From Pandoraea sp. (lineage in GTDB: Bacteria > Pseudomonadota > Gammaproteobacteria > Burkholderiales > Burkholderiaceae), in contig JARLJF010000091.1 of NCBI GenBank assembly GCA_031291335.1, positions 1 through 54,236 on the forward strand: a stretch of DNA of 54,236 bases, in the 5' to 3' direction. Below, one piece after another: positions 9,046-18,229 of the stretch (position 1 is the first letter of the stretch; every line of letters starts with the position of its first letter). The translations under genes and the position numbers were made by a program. The notes beneath the pieces were generated by a model. The model was not told the DNA's origin, made no database searches, and saw nothing but the letters and a program-made list of their open reading frames with translations.

Positions 9046-9174
9046 TTTGTGCGAACAGTTTGTGCCGCTGAAATACACCGCACGGCTCGGCGCTCATCCT
9101 GTCAGCGGTTGCCGGTGCTCGTCAGGCACGACGACGTCCTCTTTCGAGCGTCATCATGCCCGACATCCTTCGCG

Positions 9175-10635
9175 TCAGCCTTGCCCCGCTTCCGGTCCGA
9201 CCTGCCATCCCAGTCCCAACGCCTTCTGCAACGTCACGAACGACTTGAGAAGCTGCGCGTCGCCGGCGATGCGGTCCTGTTCTGCGGAAAAGCGTGTGCG
9301 CTCTGCGTCCAGCCAGTCGAGCGTGTTCGCGGTGCCGGCACGATAGCGCTGACGCGTGAGCGTGGCCGCCCGCGCGGCCGATGCCTCGACGCTGCGCAAC
9401 CGATAGACGTTCTCGCGTTGATGTCCGTAACGCGCCAGCGCCACATCGGCATCGCGCAGCGCCGTGAGCACGACACTCTCGTACTTCGCCTGCGCCTGAT
9501 CGCGACCGGCCTTGGCGCCGTCGACGCCGGCCTGCACGCGACCGAAGTCGAGCACGTTCCATTGCAGACGCGGCAAGGTCATCCAACTGAAGTTGTCCTT
9601 GCGCACGAGATGGCCCGGATCGAACGCCGAATAGCCGAGTTCCCCCATGATCGAGAGCTTCGGAAACCAGTTGGCGGTCTGCACCCCAATCTGGGCGTTC
9701 TGCGATGCCAGATGGCGCTCCGCAGCACGAATGTCCGGACGCGCTTGCAACAGCGCGGACGGATCGCCGATGGCGACCTTTGCCGGCACGCTTGGTAACG
9801 CCTTGGGCGCTTTCAATTCGGCGTCCAGCGTGCCCGGCGCGCGTCCGGTAAGCAGTGCCAACTGATCGAGCGATTCGATGACGTCGGCTTCGAGCGGCAG
9901 CACGCGCGATTGCGTCTGCTCGACCTGCGTGAAGAGGCGTTCGACGTCGAGTTCCGACGCGACACCGCCCGCACGGCGCTGACGCGTGAGATCGAGCATT
10001 TCGCCTTCGAGCTGCGCAGAATCGCGCACCAGGGCAAGCCGCGCTTGCTGATCTCGCAGCGCAACGTAGGTCTGCGCCACTTCAGCGGCGAGTTGCACGT
10101 GAGCGTCTGCCAGATCCTCCGACGCGGCATCGGCATCGGCACTGGCCGCCTCGACAGCGCGTCGCGTGCCGCCAAACAAATCGATTTCCCAACTGGCGTC
10201 GAAGCCAGCGACGTAGAGATCGAGCGGGCCGCGGCCACCACCACTACTGCCACCCTCGCCGCCGAGCATGCTCAGGTCGGGCGAGCGCGTGCGCACCATC
10301 GCGAGATCGACGCCGGCCTTCGGCAGCAGGTCGGCCTGATGACTGCGCAGGCTCGCGCGCGATTGGCGCACCTTCGCCTGTGCCGCGCGAATGTCCGGGC
10401 TATGCGCGATGGCGTCGTCGATCAGGGCGGTGAGTTGCGGATCGTCGAGCGCGGTCCACCAGCGAGCGACGCCGGGCGTTTGGGCTTCGACGCCTTCGCC
10501 CGCGTGCGCGAACGTCGCTCCCGTGCGCAGGGCGTCGCCCGCCACCTCGGGCGCGCCGCGATAGTCGGGGCCGACGGTGCAGCCGGTGACGAGAAGGGCG
10601 GCCGCGAGGGCCAGCGTTCGGATAGGAAGAGTCAT
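9175..10635 (-). CDS. Outer-membrane efflux lipoprotein (NodT/OprM-type, TolC family)
   Basis: 486 residues. A lipoprotein signal peptide ends in LVTGC, so Cys19 is the predicted lipidation site. TVGPDYRGAPEV after it is typical of the NodT subfamily. Two TolC-type repeats follow, each rich in coiled-coil alanine/arginine/glutamine helices (for example ARWWTALDDPQLTALIDDA and QRYRAGTANTLDWLDAERT). It would form the trimeric outer-membrane exit duct for the EmrA/EmrB-like pump encoded just upstream in the same operon; its ATG lies six bases after the emrB-like stop. Drug or metabolite specificity cannot be read. Confidence 0.92.
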   Translation of the reverse strand: MTLPIRTLALAAALLVTGCTVGPDYRGAPEVAGDALRTGATFAHAGEGVEAQTPGVARWWTALDDPQLTALIDDAIAHSPDIRAAQAKVRQSRASLRSHQADLLPKAGVDLAMVRTRSPDLSMLGGEGGSSGGGRGPLDLYVAGFDASWEIDLFGGTRRAVEAASADADAASEDLADAHVQLAAEVAQTYVALRDQQARLALVRDSAQLEGEMLDLTRQRRAGGVASELDVERLFTQVEQTQSRVLPLEADVIESLDQLALLTGRAPGTLDAELKAPKALPSVPAKVAIGDPSALLQARPDIRAAERHLASQNAQIGVQTANWFPKLSIMGELGYSAFDPGHLVRKDNFSWMTLPRLQWNVLDFGRVQAGVDGAKAGRDQAQAKYESVVLTALRDADVALARYGHQRENVYRLRSVEASAARAATLTRQRYRAGTANTLDWLDAERTRFSAEQDRIAGDAQLLKSFVTLQKALGLGWQVGPEAGQG

Positions 10636-10641
10636 GATCGT

Positions 10642-12357
10642 TCAATGGCCGCCGGAGCTGAAGCCGGTCGGTTGCTTGAGCAGCAGGGCCAACGGCACGC
10701 AAAACAGCAGCGCGATACCCAGTGCATAGAAAGTCTCGGAAAACGTCATCACGCTCGCCTGCCGCGCAATTTCCGCGGCGAGCTGTGCGGTGGCCTGTAG
10801 CTGTGCGTGCACCATATCGCCTGTCTGCGCGAAGAAGCCCGCCGCATTCGCAGCAAGATGCTCCTGCCCCAGCGCACTGTTGGCGGTGATGGTCTCGCGC
10901 AGCATCGCGTCGTGATAGTCAGTGCGGCGGTCGATCAGCGTGCCAAGCAACGCGAGTCCGACCGACCCGCCAAGATTGCGGGCCATGTTGTAGAGGCCGG
11001 CCGCGTCGCCGGCATCCTGCGCGTCGACAGCCGCCATCGAGGCTTGATTGAGCGGCATCATCGCGAGCATTTGTCCCACGCCACGAAGCAATTGCGAGAG
11101 CGTGAAATCGTGCCCCACGCTTTGCGCCGTCAGGTCGATGTCGAGCATGCAACTCGCAAAGAAACACAGCAGCCCGAGAATCACGAGCAGACGAATGTCC
11201 ACGCGGCTGATGAGGCGCGGCAGGAACGGCATCATCAGAAATGCGGGCAGTCCCGAGAGCAGCATGATGTTGCCCGACTGCTGCGCGTTGTAGCCCGCAA
11301 TCGTGGCGAGGAACTGCGGCAGCAGATACGACACGCCATAGAGCCCCGCGCCCACCGTGAAGACGATGTAGATCACGCTCGCGTAATTCTTGTTGCCCAG
11401 TAACGAGAGCTTGACGATGGGTTTCTCGGCGGTGAACTGCGCCACGAGCATCATGCCGATACCGACGGCCGACACGATCGACAGCCAGATAATCAGGTGC
11501 GAGTCGAACCAGCGTTCGCGTTGTCCTTCCTCCAGCACCACGGTGAGCGAACTCAGACCGATGGCCAGCCCCACGATGCCTAGCCAGTCCGCCTTGAAGA
11601 AGGCCTGCAGATTGGTCGGTTCGCGCTTGAGGCCAAGCATGAGCAGCGTGACGATGGCTACCGAGATCGGCAGGTTCAGGAAGAAGCACCAGCGCCAGTT
11701 AGCGTTCTCTGTGAGCCACCCGCCGACGACGGGGCCGAGCAACGGTCCCAGCAACACGATCAGGCCGAACATCGCCATGCCCACCGCCATCTGATGACGT
11801 GGCAGACGCGTGCGAATGATCATCTGCGCTGTCGGAATCATGGCGCCGCCCGCGAAACCCTGTCCGATGCGGCCAATGATCATCTCGGGCAGGCTGCTCG
11901 AGGCGCCGCACATCATCGAGAAGATCGTGAAGAAGACGGCGTTGAGCATCAGAAAGCGTCGCAGCCCGAGCACACGGGTAAGCCACGCGGCGAGCGGAAT
12001 CATGACGATTTCCGACATCAGGTAGCCGGTCGAAATCCAGGTGCCCTCGGTGCCCGAGGCGCCGATCTGCCCCTGAATCTGCGGCAACGCCGAGTTGGTG
12101 ATGGAGATGTCGAGCGTGGCCAGCAGCGCGCCCAGCGCACCGGCGGCCACTGCGATCCAGTCTGACGCCGACGCATTGCGCGGCGCAGCAGCGCTCGCGG
12201 CACCACTGCCCGCGCCGCCACCGCTCCTACCATTGCTACCACTGCCTCCACCGCCGCCCGCTGCCACGGCGCTGCGCGCCTGATCGCGCGTGAGCGAGAC
12301 GGGCGCAGGTGACGACGAGGAGCCCACCACGCTGCCTTCAGCCACGTTGGACTCCAC
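10642..12357 (-). CDS. DHA2-family MFS efflux transporter (EmrB-like)
   Basis: About 571 residues in the 14-helix drug:H+ antiporter-2 family. The core begins near residue 65 with WIAVAAGALGALLATLDISITNSALPQI, a typical DHA2 helix 1, followed by the family-typical GTWISTGYLMSEIVMIPLAAW and LPRHQMAVGMAMFG. The first 60 residues are a glycine/serine/alanine-rich, low-complexity cytoplasmic tail not usual for EmrB. The start is a GTG overlapping the last 20 bases of the emrA-like gene, so translation is probably coupled. It works with the membrane-fusion protein and outer-membrane duct of the same operon to expel a toxic compound. Substrate unknown. Confidence 0.92.
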   Translation of the reverse strand: MESNVAEGSVVGSSSSPAPVSLTRDQARSAVAAGGGGGSGSNGRSGGGAGSGAASAAAPRNASASDWIAVAAGALGALLATLDISITNSALPQIQGQIGASGTEGTWISTGYLMSEIVMIPLAAWLTRVLGLRRFLMLNAVFFTIFSMMCGASSSLPEMIIGRIGQGFAGGAMIPTAQMIIRTRLPRHQMAVGMAMFGLIVLLGPLLGPVVGGWLTENANWRWCFFLNLPISVAIVTLLMLGLKREPTNLQAFFKADWLGIVGLAIGLSSLTVVLEEGQRERWFDSHLIIWLSIVSAVGIGMMLVAQFTAEKPIVKLSLLGNKNYASVIYIVFTVGAGLYGVSYLLPQFLATIAGYNAQQSGNIMLLSGLPAFLMMPFLPRLISRVDIRLLVILGLLCFFASCMLDIDLTAQSVGHDFTLSQLLRGVGQMLAMMPLNQASMAAVDAQDAGDAAGLYNMARNLGGSVGLALLGTLIDRRTDYHDAMLRETITANSALGQEHLAANAAGFFAQTGDMVHAQLQATAQLAAEIARQASVMTFSETFYALGIALLFCVPLALLLKQPTGFSSGGH

Positions 12358-13654
12358 CGTTCATCGACGACGGCGCAGCGCTCGTGAGGGGGCTGACGAC
12401 CGAATTGAGCGGCGCGCTGAGCGAAAGCCGCTGCGCCAAGGCGTCGCTGGCTTGCCCCGAATGAGCCGCCTGTTTGGCGGGGGCTGCCGGTGCGGTGCGG
12501 TGCGTGTCAACGTCTGCCGTGACCGACAGACCCGGCAACAACACCGGGCGCAGCGATTCCGGCACATCGAGACGAATGCGCACCGGCACACGTTGCACGA
12601 TCTTGGTGAAGTTGCCGGTGGCGTTTTGCGCAGGCAGCAGCGCGAACTGTGCGCCGGTGCCGGGCGAGAGCGAATCGACCACCCCGTGGATCGGCTCACC
12701 GGGCAGGGCATCGACATGCACCGTCACCGGCTGACCGGGCCGCATATGGCCGACCTGCGTTTCCTTGAAGTTCGCCGTCAGATAGACGTTCTGCACCGGC
12801 ACCACGGTGAGCAGTCGCGTGCCCGGCTGGGCAAACTGACCGACGCGCACGGCGCGATCACCGATACGTCCGGCCAAAGTGCTCTTGACCACCGTATCCG
12901 CAAGATCGAGGTCGGCCTTGCGCGCGCTGGCCTGTGCCACCGTCAATTGCGCCTTGGTCTGTGCCAGCGCAGCCGTGAGCGTGTCGGTCTGACGCTCGCT
13001 CGACTGCAAGCTGGCTTCATTGCTCTTGAGCGACGCATCGGCGCGGGCGCTGCTATTGCGCAGCTCGGCAAGGCGCTCGTCGGTCTCGGCACCCGTGGCC
13101 ACGAGCGGTGCGTAGCGTTTGACCTGACCGGCCGAGTACGCCGCATTCGCGCGCGCGCTGTCGAGTTCGGCGCGCGCCTGCGCGATGGTCGATGCGTGCT
13201 GGGAGAGTTCGGCCTGCGCGCGGGCGACATCGGCTTCGCGGGCTACAACGGTCGCTTGCGCCTCGTCGTAGGCGGCCTGGTACTGGCGCCCGTCAAGTCG
13301 CACGAGCGGCTGACCGACTGTCACCGTTTCGTTGTCGCGCACCAACACTTCGGTCACGTAGCCGCCCACTTTCGGGGCGACGGTCATGCTGTCGGCTTGC
13401 AGATAGGCGTCGTCGGTCGACTCGATGAAGCGTCCGACAAACCACCATTGCGCGCCCCAGCCGAGCCCTGCCACCAGGCTCAGCGCCAGCGCGCCGAGCA
13501 GAATCTTCTTGCGACGCGGGTTGGCCGGGGCCTTTGTCTGGCCAGGCGTTTGGCCGGCGTTTTCGGTCTTGCCGGCCGGCGCAGGCGCCTGACGTGCGGT
13601 CGATGGCGCCGATTCTGCCGATTCCGCCGGTTTGACCTGTGCTGCGGTGGACAT
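12338..13654 (-). CDS. HlyD-family membrane-fusion protein (EmrA-like)
   Basis: About 438 residues. An N-terminal cytoplasmic segment (1-55) is followed by one transmembrane helix (KILLGALALSLVAGLGWGAQW). The periplasmic part starts with the Emr signature ESTDDAYLQADSMTVAPKVGGYV, then a long alanine-rich coiled-coil hairpin and a beta-barrel end with GQPVTVHVDALPG. It bridges the EmrB-like pump to the outer-membrane duct. I start at the ATG at 13654, which has GAGGAAAA at good spacing; an upstream TTG is a weaker option. It is the first gene of the three-gene operon and has a near-consensus promoter upstream. Confidence 0.92.
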   Translation of the reverse strand: MSTAAQVKPAESAESAPSTARQAPAPAGKTENAGQTPGQTKAPANPRRKKILLGALALSLVAGLGWGAQWWFVGRFIESTDDAYLQADSMTVAPKVGGYVTEVLVRDNETVTVGQPLVRLDGRQYQAAYDEAQATVVAREADVARAQAELSQHASTIAQARAELDSARANAAYSAGQVKRYAPLVATGAETDERLAELRNSSARADASLKSNEASLQSSERQTDTLTAALAQTKAQLTVAQASARKADLDLADTVVKSTLAGRIGDRAVRVGQFAQPGTRLLTVVPVQNVYLTANFKETQVGHMRPGQPVTVHVDALPGEPIHGVVDSLSPGTGAQFALLPAQNATGNFTKIVQRVPVRIRLDVPESLRPVLLPGLSVTADVDTHRTAPAAPAKQAAHSGQASDALAQRLSLSAPLNSVVSPLTSAAPSSMNGGVQRG

Positions 13655-13668
13655 GGGAATTTTCCTCA

Positions 13669-13725
13669 AATTATTCCAATTGGCAGAATTATTCCAGTTG
13701 ATCGATTTATGTCAAGTGTTATATT
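13669..13725. promoter_or_regulatory. Divergent promoter/operator between efflux operon and tetR
   Basis: AATTATTCCAATTG (13669-13682) and AATTATTCCAGTTG (13687-13700) form a direct repeat with 18-base period; CCAATTGG in the first is palindromic. Leftward promoter: TTGACA (complement of 13710-13715), 16 bases, AATAAT (complement of 13688-13693). Rightward promoter: TTGATC (13698-13703), 16 bases, TATATT (13720-13725). The repeats overlap both promoters, as expected for TetR-type repression and autoregulation. Confidence 0.65.
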
Positions 13726-13757
13726 TTTGACGAAAGTTTTGGGAAGCAAGGACATAC

Positions 13758-14507
13758 ATGACAGGGACTTCACGCGCAGGGCGTGCTCAGGGTGCGGCAA
13801 CGCGTCCGCGGCACGCGGTCGACACGGGGTATCAACGTGGCGAGGAAACGCGCGCGCGCATCGTCCTCGCGGCGATCAAATGTTTCGGCGAATTCGGCTT
13901 TGCGGGAGCGTCCACGCGAGACATCGCGACCGAGGCGGGGGTGAATGCGCCGGCGCTTCAGTATTACTTCGACAACAAGGAAGGGGTGTACAAGGCGTGC
14001 GTCGAGTACATCCTGGAGCTTGTGCTGGGTCAGATGGGAGAGGCGATCGAGTCGGCCGAGCGCGTAATGGCTGATCCGAACGCGACCGACAAGCAGCTCA
14101 TGGACGCGTTTTGCGAGCTACAGAACCGCAAGGCGGGGTTCATGGAGGAAGTGCCGGAGATCGAGGGCTGGCACATGTTCATGGCGCGCGAGCAGGCGGG
14201 GCTCGGCCCGGAGGCGGGATTCAAAGTGTTTCACGATCGCTTTTCGAGCCGACTTGCGTCGGTCGGGGCAGGCATCGTGACGCGGCTCGCGGGCGTGGAA
14301 CCCGACAATGAAGAGATGCGTGTTCGCGCCGTGTGTATCAGCACGCTGGGCATGGCGTTTCGTGTGATGCGCCGCTCCGTCGATTGTTCGATGGGGTGGG
14401 TCAACGAGCCGAATCCCGATCGCAACCGGATCGTGCGTGAGGCGGTGCTCGAACAGACTCGGCAATTGCTCGAGCAGGTCGTCAAGCGGCGCAAGTCGGC
14501 CAGGTAA
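13758..14507 (+). CDS. TetR-family transcriptional regulator (CerR-type C-terminal domain)
   Basis: 249 residues. The N-terminal helix-turn-helix is clear: ARIVLAAIKCFGEFGF followed by STRDIATEAGVNAPALQYYF (about 35-75). The C-terminal half (FYFD-type ligand domain with GWHMFMAREQAGLGPEAGFKVFHDRF) resembles the CerR/DUF1956 group. It is divergent from the efflux operon, with AAGGA before the ATG and an AT-rich double repeat between the genes. It most likely represses the pump and itself and releases DNA on binding a pump substrate. The N-terminal 27 residues before the HTH are basic. Inducer unknown. Confidence 0.92.
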   Translation: MTGTSRAGRAQGAATRPRHAVDTGYQRGEETRARIVLAAIKCFGEFGFAGASTRDIATEAGVNAPALQYYFDNKEGVYKACVEYILELVLGQMGEAIESAERVMADPNATDKQLMDAFCELQNRKAGFMEEVPEIEGWHMFMAREQAGLGPEAGFKVFHDRFSSRLASVGAGIVTRLAGVEPDNEEMRVRAVCISTLGMAFRVMRRSVDCSMGWVNEPNPDRNRIVREAVLEQTRQLLEQVVKRRKSAR

Positions 14508-14531
14508 ATTCTAGGCACACAGCAATCTGGC

Positions 14532-14553
14532 GGGGGCACCTTTGGGTGCCCCC
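14532..14553 (+). terminator. GC-rich hairpin after tetR
   Basis: GGGGGCACC and GGTGCCCCC separated by four bases, about 25 bases past the tetR stop. The U-run is weak (GTGTCATTT), so termination efficiency is uncertain. Confidence 0.6.
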
Positions 14554-14615
14554 GTGTCATTTCCGGCGGCGTGATTCGCGTGGTTTCATCGCCGGGAATC
14601 GTAGGTTGGCGCCAA

Positions 14616-14646
14616 GACCTGTGACCTATGACCTATGACCTATGAC
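14616..14646. repeat. Heptanucleotide tandem repeat (GACCTAT)
   Basis: GACCTGT followed by three perfect GACCTAT units and GAC, directly abutting the stop codon of the amino-acid permease gene. A simple-sequence repeat that could vary in copy number. Confidence 0.85.
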
Positions 14647-16104
14647 TCAGGACTGCGTGGCTGCGCGAGTGTGCGGCTCGCCGTCGCGCTTGCGGTACCA
14701 GAGGAAATAGACCAGCAGCACCACTGCGACGAACGGCACGCCGAAGATCAGCGTCATGCGGAACACGCCGGTGAACAACGTGGTGAGCATGATGGCGGCC
14801 ATGAGCGCGGCGCCCAGCAGCGTGAGCCACGGGAAGCCCCACATGCGGAACACCAGCGGCGGATGGCTCTCACGTCGCCATGCGCGACGGAAGAAGAAGT
14901 GCGTGACGAAGATCATCATCCACGTGAGCATTGCGCCGAACATCGAGATCGCCATCATGAACGTGAACGACGACTCGGGGTACAGGAAGTTCACCAGCGT
15001 GGCGAGCGCAATGCCGACCGTCGAGAGCAGCAGTGCCGCGAGCGGCACGCCGCGCTTGTTGACTTCTCCGAAGCGCGCGGGCGCGTAACCGGCGCGCGAG
15101 AGCGAGAACATCATGCGCGTGGTGATGTAGAGCTGGCTGTTCATCGACGAGAGTGCTGCGATCAGCACCACGAAGTTGATGACACCGGCGGCGCCCGGAA
15201 TATTGATGGCCTGCATCACTTTCACGAATGGGCTCTCGTCTTGTCCGGCAGCGGTCCACGGCACGATGGCAAGCATCAGGGCGAGCGTGAGCAGATAGAA
15301 CAGCACGAGGCGCACGACCGTCGAGCGGAAGGCGCGCGTGACCGCACGCTCCGGATTCTCCGCTTCGCCGGCGGCCACGGCGATCATCTCGATGGACAGG
15401 TAACTGAAGATCGAGATGATGACAGCCACCCACATGCCCCATAGCCCCTTGGGGAAGAAGCCGCCGTGCGCGGTGTAGTTGGCGAATCCGGCGGGCGAGT
15501 GCGCGCCGTCGGCCACCGATCCCGGCGCAATGAACACCACGTAAGCGCCGATCAGAATGAAGATGACGATGGCGGTGATCTTGATGAGCGAGAAGCCGTA
15601 TTCGATGGCGCCGAACAGATTCACCGACATGGCGTTCACGAGCACGAGCGCCGCGGAGAAGCCCGCGACCCAGTACCAGCCGGGCACCTGTGGGAACCAG
15701 TATTTCATGTAGACGGCGATGGCGCTCACCTCGGTGCCCACGGCCAGCACGATGCACGACCAGTAGGCATAGCGAACCAGAAAGCCGGCCCACGGACCGA
15801 TGTAGTGCTCGGCGTACGCGCCGAACGAGCCCGACGTCGGGTGCGCGACGGTCATCTCTGCGAGGCATCCCATGAGCATGAGGGCGATGATCGCGCCGAT
15901 CGCGTACGAGATCAGCACGCTCGGGCCGGCAAAGCCGATGGCGAAGCCGCTGCCGAGAAACAGCCCGGTACCGATGGCACCCCCGATGGCGATCATCGCC
16001 ATCTGGCTGGCGGTGAGCGAGCGTCGCAGTCCTTGCTCGCGGCGCGTGATGTGGGAGAAGTCGCGGGGTTTGCCGGACTGGGGAGACTGGGGGGAATGCG
16101 TCAT
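14647..16104 (-). CDS. Amino-acid permease (APC superfamily, AAT family)
   Basis: About 485 residues with twelve predicted hydrophobic helices. The N-terminal family signature is clear: GLRRSLTASQMAMIAIGGAI and GTGLFLGSGFAI, then GPSVLISYAIGAIIAL and EMTVAHPTSGSFGAYAEHYIG. Members import amino acids or GABA with protons across the inner membrane. I start at the ATG at 16104, preceded by AGAGG at good spacing; the frame upstream has no similarity. The C-terminal helix cluster and a short charged tail are complete. The porin gene lies upstream on the same strand. Substrate cannot be assigned; the permeases for D-serine/alanine, proline, aromatic amino acids and GABA are all similar. Confidence 0.9.
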   Translation of the reverse strand: MTHSPQSPQSGKPRDFSHITRREQGLRRSLTASQMAMIAIGGAIGTGLFLGSGFAIGFAGPSVLISYAIGAIIALMLMGCLAEMTVAHPTSGSFGAYAEHYIGPWAGFLVRYAYWSCIVLAVGTEVSAIAVYMKYWFPQVPGWYWVAGFSAALVLVNAMSVNLFGAIEYGFSLIKITAIVIFILIGAYVVFIAPGSVADGAHSPAGFANYTAHGGFFPKGLWGMWVAVIISIFSYLSIEMIAVAAGEAENPERAVTRAFRSTVVRLVLFYLLTLALMLAIVPWTAAGQDESPFVKVMQAINIPGAAGVINFVVLIAALSSMNSQLYITTRMMFSLSRAGYAPARFGEVNKRGVPLAALLLSTVGIALATLVNFLYPESSFTFMMAISMFGAMLTWMMIFVTHFFFRRAWRRESHPPLVFRMWGFPWLTLLGAALMAAIMLTTLFTGVFRMTLIFGVPFVAVVLLVYFLWYRKRDGEPHTRAATQS

Positions 16105-16251
16105 GACACACCTCTTGGGCGTCGTCGCGAAAGGCTGGCGACACCCGCATGAGTACAGCATTGCTTGTCATTGCCCGCCGGTGCACGAGTGATGCTGCCC
16201 CGATGCCGGGGGGCGTCGGAGGCGGCAAAACGCGAGCGCGAACGGGCCCCG

Positions 16252-16275
16252 CCGCCCCGGCCGAAGACGGGGCGG
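16252..16275 (-). terminator. GC hairpin downstream of porin gene
   Basis: CCGCCCC (16252-16258) and GGGGCGG (16269-16275) around a ten-base loop, some 57 bases beyond the porin stop. No U-run follows, so it is terminator-like rather than a proven terminator. Confidence 0.4.
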
Positions 16276-16332
16276 GTCATACCAACAGCAAAGGATGCAA
16301 CCTGAAAAGCGCGAGCATGTCGCGCCATCGGC

Positions 16333-17421
16333 TTAGAAGATGTGGCGGATACCCGTTGCCACGCCCACTTGCGTCGAGTTACCCGGCAGTTCGACGCGCG
16401 CGGCGCCGCTGACCTTGTTGTAGTCGACAGTACCGTAGACCTGCGTGCGCTTCGACAGGGCGTACTCGGCGAGCAGCACATACGTGTAACGACGGCCCGA
16501 ACCGGCATCGCCCGCCTGGGCGTTGATGTTCTTGATGTCGTCGAAATACGCGGCGCCCGTGATCGCGAGGTTCGGCATGGCCTGCACGGTCGTGCCGAGA
16601 TAGAACGTCATGTCCTTGCGCGGATTGTCGATCAGGTTGCCCGTCGTGACGGTATGTGCCGGATCGTTGAGCGTGCCATCGAGCCAGCCACTGCGATCGC
16701 GACCGCCCATGTAGCCGACGAACACCTTGGCGATGGAGACGCTGTAGATACCGCCCAGCCCCCACATCTGCTGCACGCGTTTCGCGGCGTCGCGCGCTTG
16801 CTGATACACGCCCGCGACCTGGAACGGTCCCATCGCATAGGCCGCACGTGCGCCCCAGTAGTTGCTGGCCGCCATCGTGCCGGCGGTGTTGCCGAAGCCA
16901 TAGGTTGCGCCGACCGACAGGCCGCCGAACGTGCCGGCATAGCTCACCGCGTTATCCACACGACCGCGCGTGATGTTGTACATCCACGAGTTGTTCGCGT
17001 AGTTGCCGATCGTGAGCGGATCGAAGTCGCCGTAGACGTTGAACGCCTCGGTTGCCTGACGGCCGATCTTGATCGTGCCGTACTGGTTTTGCAGGCCAAC
17101 GAAGGCATAACGGTCGAAGAGTCGTGGACTGTTGGCGAGTTGGCCGTTCTGCGGGTTGATGCCCGATTCCAACTGGAAGATCGCCTTCGTGCCGCCGCCG
17201 AGGTCTTCCGTGCCCTTGAAGCCGAACCGGCTGTTGGTCACAGCGCCATTGGCCACTTGCCACAGGGCATCGTTGTTGGCGTTGGCGTTAGTTTGATACC
17301 GAACGCTCTGATCGACGATCCCGTAGAGGGTGACGGCGCTTTGGGCGGCAGCGGTGGTGCTGAAGGCGAGGCCGCAAGCGGCCGAGAGAATGGCCAGACT
17401 GGCCGGAATTGCAGACTTCAT
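16333..17421 (-). CDS. Outer-membrane porin (Burkholderia-type general porin)
   Basis: 362 residues. A Sec signal peptide runs to about residue 26 (FSTTAAAQS, cleavage after AAA or AQ). The mature start SAVTLYGIVDQSVRYQTN and the loop GFKGTEDLGGGTKAIFQLESG are hallmarks of the betaproteobacterial 16-strand porin family, as is the C-terminal VGVATGIRHIF ending in phenylalanine, needed for outer-membrane assembly. Motifs RYAFVGLQNQYGTIKIGRQ and the PEFG-like loop 3 region fit. It forms a trimeric channel for small hydrophilic solutes. The ATG has AAGGAGACCC upstream, a strong ribosome-binding site suited to high expression. Specificity is not predictable. Confidence 0.93.
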   Translation of the reverse strand: MKSAIPASLAILSAACGLAFSTTAAAQSAVTLYGIVDQSVRYQTNANANNDALWQVANGAVTNSRFGFKGTEDLGGGTKAIFQLESGINPQNGQLANSPRLFDRYAFVGLQNQYGTIKIGRQATEAFNVYGDFDPLTIGNYANNSWMYNITRGRVDNAVSYAGTFGGLSVGATYGFGNTAGTMAASNYWGARAAYAMGPFQVAGVYQQARDAAKRVQQMWGLGGIYSVSIAKVFVGYMGGRDRSGWLDGTLNDPAHTVTTGNLIDNPRKDMTFYLGTTVQAMPNLAITGAAYFDDIKNINAQAGDAGSGRRYTYVLLAEYALSKRTQVYGTVDYNKVSGAARVELPGNSTQVGVATGIRHIF

Positions 17422-17595
17422 GGGTCTCCTTTTTTAGTCTTGTAGACGTCTTCCTGCTTAAAACAGATCCGCTGCTCCTTCCGATATAGGAGGTCACGGA
17501 TTCTTCTCGGCACGACAACTGCAATAGCCGAAAACGGCACTCACGGCCGGAATGGCACGCCGACCCGGCCCGAGGCCGAGGGCTATCATATCAAC

Positions 17596-17612
17596 GCAAA
17601 AATTGAATTTGC
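17596..17612. promoter_or_regulatory. Dyad upstream of the Lrp-type gene
   Basis: GCAAA (17596-17600) and TTTGC (17608-17612) around an AT-rich seven-base centre, about 77 bases before the lrp-type ATG and in the divergent region with the porin gene. It is a candidate autoregulatory site, seen by symmetry only. Confidence 0.35.
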
Positions 17613-17688
17613 TTGCTATTTATGCCGGGCAACTGGCGGGGAATCGAAGGATCTGCCAGAATCCGTGAAAACTTGATGGATTCTGCCG

Positions 17689-18162
17689 ATGAACCTTGAC
17701 CTTGCCGATCTGCGCATCCTCCGACATCTCGAACTCAATGGACGCATCTCCAACCAGGAGTTGGCGGATGCCGTTGGCCTGTCGCCATCGGCTTGCCTTC
17801 GCCGGGTGAAATTGCTTGAGGATCGCGGGGTGATTTCCGGATATCGCTGCATCGTGGACGCACAGCATATCGGTCTGGAGTTCGAGGCGCTAGTGCAAAT
17901 CACGCTTCGCCCGGACGTCGATCAGTGGCACGAAAAATTTCTCGCGTGTGTGCAGAACTGGCCTGAAGTGGTGACGGCGCGCATCGTCACCGGCTCGGCG
18001 AATTACATCTTGACGGTAAGAGCGAGGAACCTCGCCCATTACTCTGACTTCATCGTCAATGAGCTGTACAGAGCACCCGCCGTTATGTCGATTCAATCGA
18101 ACATCGTGCTAAAGACAATTAAACATACGCAGTCGCTCGTCGATCTCGTCAAGCAGAAGTAA
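17689..18162 (+). CDS. Lrp/AsnC-family transcriptional regulator
   Basis: 157 residues. The N-terminal winged helix-turn-helix reads LADLRILRHLELNGRISNQE then LADAVGLSPSACLRRVKLLE (about 3-45), followed by the linker GVISGYR. The C-terminal RAM domain shows VQITLRPDV and the turn VVTARIVTGSANYILTVRA, the ligand-binding and oligomerising part. Such proteins respond to amino acids or related metabolites. The gene is divergent from the porin and lies 67 bases before the lldD-type gene in the same direction, so it probably controls that gene. The ligand cannot be read from sequence. Confidence 0.92.
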   Translation: MNLDLADLRILRHLELNGRISNQELADAVGLSPSACLRRVKLLEDRGVISGYRCIVDAQHIGLEFEALVQITLRPDVDQWHEKFLACVQNWPEVVTARIVTGSANYILTVRARNLAHYSDFIVNELYRAPAVMSIQSNIVLKTIKHTQSLVDLVKQK

Positions 18163-18229
18163 AAAAATATAGAAGATATTAAGTAACTCCAAAAAGACGG
18201 TTGAAATTTCCCGGAAGAAGAGACGCAGC

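Noticed and set aside
8686..9097. Minus-strand frames with MARLAGFEPTTPWFVAKY-like sequence over the tRNAs
   Set aside because: This is the antisense translation of tRNA-Arg, a well-known annotation artefact.
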